A program made the position numbers and the translations under genes. A stretch of DNA of 8,347 nucleotides from Gammaproteobacteria bacterium (GTDB lineage Bacteria; Pseudomonadota; Gammaproteobacteria; Steroidobacterales; Steroidobacteraceae): assembly GCA_010031985.1 (NCBI GenBank), contig RGYP01000062.1, positions 1 through 8,347 of the forward strand. The letters run 5' to 3'. Positions 1-6,361 of this stretch are shown here, in pieces (the first letter of the stretch is position 1; each line of letters opens with the position of its first letter). The notes beneath the pieces are model-generated. The model saw only the letters and a program-made list of their open reading frames with translations, ran no database searches and was not told the origin of the DNA.

Positions 1-2
1 TG

Positions 3-722
3 CCCATCGGCCGCCCGAAACGCCTGGAACGGGGCGATCGAGGGATGGCGGGTGCCCAGTGGCTTCGGCACCTCGCCCGACACGGCATACCGGCCACGTT
101 CACGGCTGCGGCGGTGGCGCTCGAGCGCGCACCGCAAGTCGCTCAGGGCATCGTGTCGGGTGGCCACGAGGTTTGCGCGCACGGTTATCGTTGGGCGCAT
201 CAACTCGGCATGAGTGAAGAGGTCGAGCGCGAGTTCATTCGTCAGGCCACGGCGAGCATCGAGAAAACGACGGGTACCCGGCCCGTCGGTTGGCTGTCGC
301 GCTACCTGCATACGGGCGAGACGCGACGCCTCCTGCTCGAGGAGGGCTATCTCTATCACATGGATGACTACAGTCGCGACGAGCCTTTCATGGATCGCAC
401 GCTGACCAAGCCCATGGTGGTTTTGCCCTACGCGCTCGACTCCAACGACATGAAAATGTGGAACGCGCCTTCGCTGACGCCGCGCGATTGGTTGACGTAT
501 GCGATCGACAGTTTCGACTGGTTGCTCGCCGAGTCCGAGTCACGCCCGCGCATGATGTCGCTCGGCGTGCATTTGCGGATCATCGGCAGGCCCGGACGCA
601 TCGGTGCCCTCGAAAAATTTCTGCAGCACGTTCGCGCGCAGGGCAAGCAGCAGGTGTGGGCGGCGCGCCGCCGGGACATCGCGGAGTATTACGCCGGGCT
701 CGTGCGCGGAGGTCTCGACTAA
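3..722 (+). CDS. PuuE-like polysaccharide deacetylase family protein (5' end outside window)
   Basis: This is the C-terminal part, 239 codons, of a NodB-fold polysaccharide deacetylase of the PuuE (cofactor-independent allantoinase)-like branch. The frame is open to the window edge and the first Met, codon 45-47, lies inside the fold, so the true start is upstream. Numbering from that Met, visible family blocks are HGIPATFT (13-20), GHEVCAHGYRWAHQ (40-53), TTGTRPVGW (75-83), DDYSRDEPF (107-115), LPYALDSNDMKMW (127-139), SLGVHLRIIGRPGR (172-185) and VWAARRRDIAEYY (204-216). The family hydrolyses C-N bonds in N-acetyl sugars or in cyclic amides/ureides. The 'H-x-RIIGRPGR' and 'RRDIA' endings are typical of the PuuE-like subgroup rather than of chitin deacetylases. 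The first catalytic Asp motif is off the window, so activity cannot be judged. Its TAA overlaps the TAG of the convergent amidase gene. The neighbouring amidase favours an amidohydrolase role (inference). Confidence 0.86.
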   Translation, partial: PIGRPKRLERGDRGMAGAQWLRHLARHGIPATFTAAAVALERAPQVAQGIVSGGHEVCAHGYRWAHQLGMSEEVEREFIRQATASIEKTTGTRPVGWLSRYLHTGETRRLLLEEGYLYHMDDYSRDEPFMDRTLTKPMVVLPYALDSNDMKMWNAPSLTPRDWLTYAIDSFDWLLAESESRPRMMSLGVHLRIIGRPGRIGALEKFLQHVRAQGKQQVWAARRRDIAEYYAGLVRGGLD

Positions 723-2029
723 GCCGCGCTGCGTTCGAAGGCCGCGGCGAGTCTGCAGGCCAAAGAATCCTCGTCCGCATGCGTGATGATTTGCAGACCG
801 ACGGGCAGATCGTCACCGCTCGGCAAGGGGACGGAGACGGCCGGCAGGCCGGCAGCCGTGGCCACTGCGGTGAGGTCGGCAAGATTGAGCGGCGTCGGTC
901 CCGCGAAATCGAAGGCCTGCCCCGGCGAGGTTGGTAGGACGAGCGCTCTCAGCGACTGCATTCGGGCATGAACCTGCCGCGCGAAATCTTGGATTCGCGC
1001 CTCGAAGGTGACGAGCTTGGCGTCTTCCAGGGCGCCGCCATAGCGCAGCAGGTCCGTGAGCGCCGGCGGATATTGTTCCGGTTTTTGCTGCAATGATTCG
1101 CGATGCTGCAGCCACAGGGCGCGTTCGCACAGCGAAAAAATCGCACGCCGCACGCGGCCGGGTTCGAGCGGGGCGAGCGCTACGGGTTCGAGTTGCGCGC
1201 CGAGCTCACGCAGCCGTAGCAAGCCGCGCTCGTAATGTTCGAGCACCGTATCGCAGGTGCCGACCGCGGCGGCATCGACCACGAAGCCGACCCGCAACCC
1301 TCGCCAAGACTCAGCAGGCGGCGTGAGCGCGGTTGCGCGGTGGGTGATGGATTCGTCTGCGAGCACGCGCCACATCACCTCGAGTTGATGTGCCGATGAG
1401 GTCATCGGCCCGACGTGATCGAATCGGGCGTGCAGCGGCAAAATGCCCGCCTGACCGATTCGCCCGGTCGAGGGTTTGAGTGCGCTGATGCCGCAGTAGG
1501 CCGCCGGAATGCGGACCGAGCCGATCGTATCGGTGCCGAGGGCGAAAGCCACGTGACCCGCGGCGACGACCGCCGCAGAGCCCCCGCTCGAGCCCCCCGC
1601 CGAGTGCGTGGGCCGATGCGGGTTGCGGATCGGCCCGTCGATCGAGCGCCCCTCGGCCCCTAGTGCACCGGCATCCATGCGCGTCTGACCGAGCAGCACC
1701 GCCCCTGCAGCGCGCAGTCGCGTGATGACCGTCGCGTCCTCGTGGGCAAAGATTCCGCGTCGTACCAGCAGACCGCCATCGTGAGGCCAGTGGCGAACCG
1801 CGATGTTGGCCTTGACGGCGACGAGTTGCCCTTCGAGGGCGCGAGGGGCGTAGCCTGCGGCGAGCCATGCCGTAGATTCTTTGGCGGCGACGAGTGCGCC
1901 CTCGGGATCGAGGTGCGACCAGGCATTGAGATGCCGATCGCGTTCGATGCGTTCGAGGGCTGCCGTGACCGCGGCGCTGGGATCGCTCACGGGCGGCCGC
2001 GGCTCATGCCTTTGCCTTGGGACGCTCAT
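719..2029 (-). CDS. Amidase signature family hydrolase
   Basis: A 436-residue amidase-signature (AS) enzyme, expected to be cytoplasmic and to hydrolyse an amide to a carboxylate plus ammonia or an amine. The Ser-cisSer-Lys triad is visible: Lys73 in VAVKANIA, cis-Ser147 in AGGSSGGSAA, and nucleophile Ser171 in GTDTIGSVRIPA. The 24-residue spacing between the two serines is the family norm. The usual TGGS or TAGS at the nucleophile is TIGS here. Length is at the short end for the family, with no extra C-terminal domain. It is the last gene of the minus-strand operon and its first 26 bases overlap the end of the ligase gene. No clear Shine-Dalgarno precedes the ATG at 2029. A GTG at 1990 (residue 14, giving SDPSAAVTAALERIE) would remove the overlap and is a credible alternative start. 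Substrate is unknown; AS enzymes include aliphatic and aryl amidases, allophanate hydrolase and GatA, and the lack of GatB/GatC neighbours argues against GatA. Confidence 0.92.
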   Translation of the reverse strand: MSVPRQRHEPRPPVSDPSAAVTAALERIERDRHLNAWSHLDPEGALVAAKESTAWLAAGYAPRALEGQLVAVKANIAVRHWPHDGGLLVRRGIFAHEDATVITRLRAAGAVLLGQTRMDAGALGAEGRSIDGPIRNPHRPTHSAGGSSGGSAAVVAAGHVAFALGTDTIGSVRIPAAYCGISALKPSTGRIGQAGILPLHARFDHVGPMTSSAHQLEVMWRVLADESITHRATALTPPAESWRGLRVGFVVDAAAVGTCDTVLEHYERGLLRLRELGAQLEPVALAPLEPGRVRRAIFSLCERALWLQHRESLQQKPEQYPPALTDLLRYGGALEDAKLVTFEARIQDFARQVHARMQSLRALVLPTSPGQAFDFAGPTPLNLADLTAVATAAGLPAVSVPLPSGDDLPVGLQIITHADEDSLACRLAAAFERSAA

Positions 2030-3416
2030 CGATCAGCCGGACAGGTTTTTGCCGACTGTCGATTTGCGTGAGTGCCGCGGTACCACCCTGGGCCACGAGT
2101 TCGGTTTTGATGTCGACACCCACCCGACGCGTGAGCAGTTCGGCGAACGCTTGCTGCAACTCGAGCGTGCGGGTGTTCGGCGCGCCGCGCGTTTCGATGA
2201 TGACCGTCATTTCATCGCGACCCGATGCATCGCGTGAGGCACGGCAAATGTATTCGCCGGCGAACTCGGGTTGATCGTTCAGGATGGCGGCAAGCGCCAG
2301 CGGATAGACGTTGATGCCACGCAGCTTGACCATGTTGTCACTGCGGCCGAGCACCCCGACGGTGCGTCGCAGCGTGTAATCGAGCGCCGAGTGGCCGAAC
2401 TTCCACGCCGACAAGTCGTGAGTGTTGAAACGGATGAGGGGATAGACGTCGTCGCGGTACAGCGAAGTGACGACCATGTCGCCCGGTCGTTCGTCGTCGA
2501 TCACGCGGCCCGTGCTGTCGTCGACGAGTTCGAGATACTGCGCATCTTCCATGACGTACATGCCGTCGCGGTCCGGACCTTCGGCGGCGATCGGTCCGGT
2601 GTCGGCAACGCCGTACCAGTCGTAGACCTCGGCGCCGCCCCAGGCGCGCGAGAGCGCCGCGCGCGACTCGCGGCCGACGTGACCGAGTATCGCGCGCACC
2701 GGTAGATCGCGCCCCGGCTCGAGTCCGAGTTCGCGAGCGGTCTCGGCGAGCTGCCGGATGTAATCGACGAAGCCGACGAGTACGGTCACGCGCATGTCAC
2801 GCATCAACTCGATCTGCGTGACCGAGCGCGTTTCTTTGCCGGTGCCGGCCGAAAGAAACAGGCAGTTGGTGTAGTGCAGGGCGGCTTCGCGCACGAAATG
2901 CCCGCCGTTGATCATGCCGTGACCGTAAACCGAGTGGATGACGTCGCCCGGTTGCAGACCCTGCATGCGCCAAATGCGGGCGACGAGCAGCGCCTGCACT
3001 TCGCGGGACTTGGGACTGAACAGCACGACCTGCGGACGCCCGGTGGTACCGCTGGTCGTGTGTACGACGGTGATCGGGCGATTTTCGATGGGCCATTTGT
3101 CCCAGCCGTGGTAATCGCCGTAGGGCGGGTGTTCGGCGAGGCTCTGCATGAGATCGCTTTTGCCGAAGATTGGCAGTCGCCCGATGTCGTCGAGGCTGCG
3201 GATGTCGCCCGCCTCGACGCCGTGGTTTTTCCAGAGTCGCTGATAGAAGGGGATTTCGGCGGCGCGCGCGATGCAGCGCATGAACAGCCGGTTTTGATGT
3301 TGACGGATCTGCTCGCGGGAGGCGCGTGCAAAGCCCGCCGTGAAGGGCTCGCCGACCGGAAAGTCGCGCAGCATCTGCGCGTAATCGAAGGATTCAAAAT
3401 AATGGGGGAAGCTCAT
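2004..3416 (-). CDS. PaaK-like acyl-adenylating CoA ligase (phenylacetate-CoA ligase family)
   Basis: A 470-residue member of the ANL superfamily, PaaK/COG1541-like. It is expected to activate a carboxylic acid with ATP to an acyl-AMP and transfer it to CoA in the cytoplasm. The P-loop-like motif HTTSGTTGRPQ is at residues 119-129, the A5 region YDWYGVADTG at 265-274, the A7 region YPLIRFNTHDLSAW at 325-338 (Asp334 is the expected ribose-binding residue), and the A8 hinge LGRSDNMVKLRGINVYP at 356-372. The C-terminus DSRQKPVRLIDERP (453-466) sits where the A10 lysine loop is expected. Length matches the family (about 430-470). Compared with classical PaaK, the A7 motif has THD where TGD is usual. 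The start ATG overlaps the TGA of the upstream PrpD-family gene (ATGA), so translation is probably coupled. Family members act on phenylacetate and other aryl or aliphatic acids; no paa genes are adjacent, so phenylacetate is not favoured and the acid is unknown. Confidence 0.93.
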   Translation of the reverse strand: MSFPHYFESFDYAQMLRDFPVGEPFTAGFARASREQIRQHQNRLFMRCIARAAEIPFYQRLWKNHGVEAGDIRSLDDIGRLPIFGKSDLMQSLAEHPPYGDYHGWDKWPIENRPITVVHTTSGTTGRPQVVLFSPKSREVQALLVARIWRMQGLQPGDVIHSVYGHGMINGGHFVREAALHYTNCLFLSAGTGKETRSVTQIELMRDMRVTVLVGFVDYIRQLAETARELGLEPGRDLPVRAILGHVGRESRAALSRAWGGAEVYDWYGVADTGPIAAEGPDRDGMYVMEDAQYLELVDDSTGRVIDDERPGDMVVTSLYRDDVYPLIRFNTHDLSAWKFGHSALDYTLRRTVGVLGRSDNMVKLRGINVYPLALAAILNDQPEFAGEYICRASRDASGRDEMTVIIETRGAPNTRTLELQQAFAELLTRRVGVDIKTELVAQGGTAALTQIDSRQKPVRLIDERPKAKA

Positions 3417-4807
3417 GGGGTGTCCGTGTCGAAAACGAGCGCATCGACCAGCCGCCGCAACTCGTCGAGTTGTTCGAGATCATCGACGAGCCGTACCAGA
3501 TGATCCATCGCGCTCGCGCTCATCGGCCGCAGACCGGAGGCGGCGGCGCAACGGAACTTGGCGAGATGTCGCTCGCGGCCGAGCGGTCGGCCGGGCGCGC
3601 CGAGCACCGCGGGCAGATCGAGAGCGAGCTCGCGACCATCTCGCAAAGAAATCTCGACTCGCTGCGGCGCGAGCGCATTGAGTGAAGGGTTTTGATCGCG
3701 ACAAACGCGGATTCGTGCGGCGAGCGCATGGCGATGCGGGTCGGCGAGCGCGGCGGGCTCGAAGTCATCGACACCGACGCTGCCCGTCAGCAGCGCGGTT
3801 GCGGCCACGTATGGCAGGCAGAGCCGCGCATAGGAGGCCGCCATGTCCGGTGAGGGCGCACGATCGACGAGTTGAATGACGAGTGGCGGGGCGTGCACGC
3901 GGATCTCGCCGATCTGCTCGAGCGAAAAGCCGTGCTGCTCGCGTAGCGTCAGCACGCCGTCGACACCGCCATGCGTCGCGCGGCCGCTCGGAAAGGGTTT
4001 GTGCGACAACTCGGTGATGGCCTCGCGGCTTTCGAGCCTCGCGAATTCCGTCGGGTCCCACTCCGGATCCATGAGCGTGAAATATCCGAACGGGCCCTCA
4101 AGGAAATCGACAGGGCCGCGTACACCGCGGCAGGCGAGGCGCACGGCATCGAAGGCCACGCGCGTATTGAAACCGATCTGCATCGGCAGCACGGGCGAAC
4201 CCTCGATGTGGGCCTGCATGGTGCCGGAGAGTTGGCTATAGGCGAGTCCGAGGGCACTGCGCGTGGTGGTGGCATCTAGACCCTCGATGTTTGCGAGGCC
4301 AGCGGTCGCGCCGAGTGCACCGCACATCGCGGGCCTGAAAAAGCGCAGCTTGTTGCGCGCCGCGCGACCGATGCCGGTTGCGACATCGACGGCGACACTG
4401 CAGCCGCTGATCAACGAGCGTCCGCCGACGCCACCCCGCGCCTCGCACCAGGCGAGTAGCGTCGAGAGGATGACCGCCATCGGATGCACGACGGCGGGCT
4501 CGTGTACGCAGTCCCACTCCTGATTGTGGATTTGATAGCCATTGATGAAGGCGGCCGTGGCCGCAGGAACCCGACGGCCGGTGCCCCAGATGCGCGCGGC
4601 ATCGCCGCTGCCCCATTCGGCTGCGACCGCCTCGAGTTCGCGCACCATGGGAACCCGCGTGCCCGCGAGCGCGACTCCGAGGGAATCGAGGACGAAGGTT
4701 TTCGTCGATTCGACCGCCGCCTTCGAAAGGTGTTCGTAACGCCGGTGCGTCACGTGTTCCACGAGGCGGTGGGTGATGTTCGTGGTCGAGGCTTTTGAGC
4801 GGCTCAT
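3413..4807 (-). CDS. MmgE/PrpD family protein
   Basis: A 464-residue MmgE/PrpD-fold protein, the family of 2-methylcitrate dehydratase, cis-aconitate decarboxylase and iminodisuccinate epimerase. These act on small di- and tricarboxylates without a metal cluster. The N-terminus ITHRLVEHVTHRRYEHL leads into the helical domain with VLDSLGVALAGT (39-50). The substrate-site segment is HNQEWDCVHEPAVVHP (94-109), in place of the HGLDFDDTH...HP form common in PrpD. The second conserved block is SHKPFPSGRATHGGVDG (268-284), corresponding to the KpyP...H..iDA block. The ATG at 4807 was chosen because it gives family-typical length and N-terminus; the reading frame stays open upstream to 5935, but that part is antisense to the methyltransferase gene. 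No Shine-Dalgarno is evident. It is first in the operon and its TGA overlaps the ligase ATG. The variant active-site motif suggests a non-methylcitrate substrate. Without prpB or prpC neighbours a methylcitrate-cycle role is unlikely. Confidence 0.93.
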   Translation of the reverse strand: MSRSKASTTNITHRLVEHVTHRRYEHLSKAAVESTKTFVLDSLGVALAGTRVPMVRELEAVAAEWGSGDAARIWGTGRRVPAATAAFINGYQIHNQEWDCVHEPAVVHPMAVILSTLLAWCEARGGVGGRSLISGCSVAVDVATGIGRAARNKLRFFRPAMCGALGATAGLANIEGLDATTTRSALGLAYSQLSGTMQAHIEGSPVLPMQIGFNTRVAFDAVRLACRGVRGPVDFLEGPFGYFTLMDPEWDPTEFARLESREAITELSHKPFPSGRATHGGVDGVLTLREQHGFSLEQIGEIRVHAPPLVIQLVDRAPSPDMAASYARLCLPYVAATALLTGSVGVDDFEPAALADPHRHALAARIRVCRDQNPSLNALAPQRVEISLRDGRELALDLPAVLGAPGRPLGRERHLAKFRCAAASGLRPMSASAMDHLVRLVDDLEQLDELRRLVDALVFDTDTP

Positions 4808-4837
4808 GAGGAGCGCGATGCTACAATTTTGAGCATG
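4793..4837. promoter_or_regulatory. Candidate operator repeats in the divergent control region
   Basis: The short region between the divergent PrpD-family and methyltransferase genes carries a perfect 8-base direct repeat, TTTTGAGC, at 4793-4800 and 4827-4834, 34 bases apart. The first copy runs into an inverted repeat TGAGC-G-GCTCA (4796-4806) that covers the PrpD start codon. A second inverted repeat, ATGCT-N9-AGCAT (4818-4822 and 4832-4836), brackets the plus-strand -10 candidate. This is what a repressor site controlling both directions could look like. The arms are only 5 bases and part of the sequence is constrained by coding, so chance remains possible. Confidence 0.3.
4822..4827 (+). 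promoter_or_regulatory. Candidate -10 element for the methyltransferase gene
   Basis: TACAAT differs from the TATAAT consensus at one position and lies in the only AT-rich patch of the divergent region. A possible -35, TTGAGC at 4795-4800, matches TTGACA at four of six positions, but the spacer is 21 bases, which is longer than ideal. Transcription would begin near 4834, giving a leader of about 60 bases for the start at 4895 or an essentially leaderless message for the ATG at 4835. On the minus strand the same patch reads CAAAAT (4831-4826), a weaker -10 for the PrpD operon. Confidence 0.4.
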
Positions 4838-4881
4838 ACACGCGCCACACGGCTCGACGCGGCTCCGCCTTGGTCCCTGGT

Positions 4882-4887
4882 GGGTGA
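4882..4887 (+). promoter_or_regulatory. Ribosome binding site deciding the methyltransferase start
   Basis: GGGTGA ends 7 bases before the ATG at 4895 and is complementary to the 16S rRNA 3' end. The earlier candidates, ATG at 4835 and TTG at 4829, have no such site. This is the main reason for preferring 4895. Confidence 0.45.
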
Positions 4888-4894
4888 GCACTCG

Positions 4895-6028
4895 ATGTCG
4901 CCACGGGCGACGCACGACGAGATCGCGCGCTTTAACTTCCTCGCGAACTTCAACAAGTACATGTCGAACGTCGTGGTGTCGGGCAACGCCGTCGCCTACG
5001 AGCGGCGTGTTGCGCCGCGTTGGCGAGCCCGACATGGCGTCGATCCCGCCAACCGCCGTGAGATCCGTGCGGCGATGAGCGAGGACCCGTATTACCAGAT
5101 GTGGAGCGCGTTGCGTCGCACCGGCATGGAGATGCGTCAGCAGGCCGGTCGTTCGCTCGTGCTGCGACAGATTCAAGCGCTGCGTGACCGCGCCCGGCAG
5201 CTCAACGCCGAATGTGCAGCGACGCTTCGTCTCGACGACTCGATCGCGATTCCGCGCTACCAGAGCGAGCTCGACAATCACTGCATGCCGGGGAGCTATT
5301 ACGCCGAATACATCGAAGACGACGTGTCGGCTGCGGCCAACTACGACGCCGGCATGTTCGCCACCACGACTGGGCTCTTCGGCCGCTATCTCGATGGAGC
5401 AGGGCGTGGAGCGGCGCAGTGGTTGAGTCGCCATCGGCCGGGTTGGCGGCCGCGGCGCATTCTCGAGATCGGCTGTGGACTCGGTCACAACCTCTTGCCG
5501 CTCGCCCGCGCTTACCCCGATGCCGAGGTGATCGGCGTCGACGTCGCGGCGCCGATGCTGCGCTACGGTCACGCCCGAGCCGTCGGCATGGGGTTGGGGC
5601 ACGTGATTTTTCAGCAGGCGAATGCCGAGGCGCTGCCGTTTGCCGATGCGTCTTTCGACTTCATCTACAGCGCCATGTTTCTGCACGAGACGTCGCACGC
5701 GGCGCTGCGCAACATTCTCGGCGAGGTACGCCGGGTGCTCGCGTCGGGCGGTTTGCAGCTGCACCTCGAACAGCCGCCATATCGCGGGATGAGCGATTTC
5801 GAGCAGTTTCTGCGCGACTGGGATTGCCACTACAACAACGAACCCTTCTGGAGTGCGCTGCATGAGACGCGTCTGCCGGCACTGCTGGCGGAAAAAGGTT
5901 TCGCAGCGACGGCAATCTTCGAGACCGAGATCCACGCCGTCGTCGAAGACGAGATGCCGAAAGTCGCTGCCGAGGTCGAGGATTTCGGGCGCGGTGGCCT
6001 GTGGTACGCCTGCGGCGCTGCGGCATGA
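4895..6028 (+). CDS. Class I SAM-dependent methyltransferase with an unassigned N-terminal helical region
   Basis: This gene encodes 377 residues from the ATG at 4895 (397 from the ATG at 4835). The later start is preferred for its Shine-Dalgarno, and because the extra 20 codons have less GC-biased third positions and would leave only 27 bases to the divergent PrpD gene. Numbered from 4895, residues 1-150 form a mostly helical region with no motif I recognise (FNFLANFNKYMS, SEDPYYQMWSALRRTGMEMRQQ). The Rossmann methyltransferase domain follows: motif I ILEIGCGLGHN (189-199), acidic loop VIGVDVAAPML (212-222), NAEALPFADASFDFIYSAMFLHE (243-265, motifs II-III region) and RRVLASGGLQLHLEQPP (279-295). 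The C-terminus EVEDFGRGGLWYACG is conserved-looking. The fold transfers methyl from SAM to a small molecule or lipid-like acceptor; the substrate is not evident. The stop overlaps the next start (ATGA), so the two proteins are probably made together. Confidence 0.89.
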   Translation: MSPRATHDEIARFNFLANFNKYMSNVVVSGNAVAYERRVAPRWRARHGVDPANRREIRAAMSEDPYYQMWSALRRTGMEMRQQAGRSLVLRQIQALRDRARQLNAECAATLRLDDSIAIPRYQSELDNHCMPGSYYAEYIEDDVSAAANYDAGMFATTTGLFGRYLDGAGRGAAQWLSRHRPGWRPRRILEIGCGLGHNLLPLARAYPDAEVIGVDVAAPMLRYGHARAVGMGLGHVIFQQANAEALPFADASFDFIYSAMFLHETSHAALRNILGEVRRVLASGGLQLHLEQPPYRGMSDFEQFLRDWDCHYNNEPFWSALHETRLPALLAEKGFAATAIFETEIHAVVEDEMPKVAAEVEDFGRGGLWYACGAAA

Positions 6029-6345
6029 GCGAGCTCGATCTGCAAAAGTTGATCAACGCTGCGGCTAGCGGCAAGCGACCCCATTTCTTTGGTGATCAGG
6101 ACGTCGATCGATTGCTGAGCATCGTGTGGGCGATGGCATCGGAACTGGCCGTGACGCGCGAGCGACTCGATACGGTGGAGCGCCTGCTCGCCGAACGTGC
6201 ACTGCTCGATCGGGCAGCCATCGACGCCTATCGGCCAGACGGGACCGCCGCCGCAGAGCGTGGACAGTGGCAGATCGAATACATCTCGCGTCTGTTGCGG
6301 GTGCTGCAGCAAGAAGTCGATGCGCTGCAACGCGATTCACGCTGA
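6025..6345 (+). CDS. Small coiled-coil-type protein of unknown function, coupled to the methyltransferase
   Basis: A 106-residue acidic/basic mixed protein with no signal peptide or membrane segment. The ATG at 6025 overlaps the methyltransferase TGA at 6026-6028, which fixes the start; a longer GTG-initiated reading from 6001 would lie inside the methyltransferase and is unlikely. Visible elements are an N-terminal segment with RPHFFGDQDVDRLLSIVWAM (18-37), a long amphipathic helix with heptad-like leucines/valines ELAVTRERLDTVERLLAERALL (40-61), and a second helix YISRLLRVLQQEVDALQRD (86-104). This resembles a dimerising helical accessory protein. Small proteins of this type occur beside metabolic genes, but I do not know a function. 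Coupling to the methyltransferase suggests a partner subunit or stabiliser (inference). It is convergent with the MaoC-like gene, leaving 16 bases between stops in which I see no terminator hairpin. Confidence 0.8.
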   Translation: MSELDLQKLINAAASGKRPHFFGDQDVDRLLSIVWAMASELAVTRERLDTVERLLAERALLDRAAIDAYRPDGTAAAERGQWQIEYISRLLRVLQQEVDALQRDSR

Positions 6346-6361
6346 CGGCTGCGGTCTGCTG

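Noticed and set aside
2004..3416. Calling the ligase paaK
   Set aside because: No other phenylacetate genes are nearby, the A7 motif differs, and this family has many substrates.
2874..3503. Plus-strand frame of 209 codons opposite the ligase gene
   Set aside because: Its codons mirror a protein with intact ANL motifs on the minus strand; such frames are expected in high-GC DNA.
3413..4807. Calling the PrpD-family gene prpD (2-methylcitrate dehydratase)
   Set aside because: The substrate-site motifs differ and no prpB, prpC or acnD neighbour is present, so only the family is named.
4808..5935. A long minus-strand frame continuous with the PrpD gene, which would give an 840-residue fusion protein
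   Set aside because: The added 376 residues are antisense to the methyltransferase gene, have low-complexity Arg/His/Ala composition and match no family. The PrpD part has a normal N-terminus and length from 4807.
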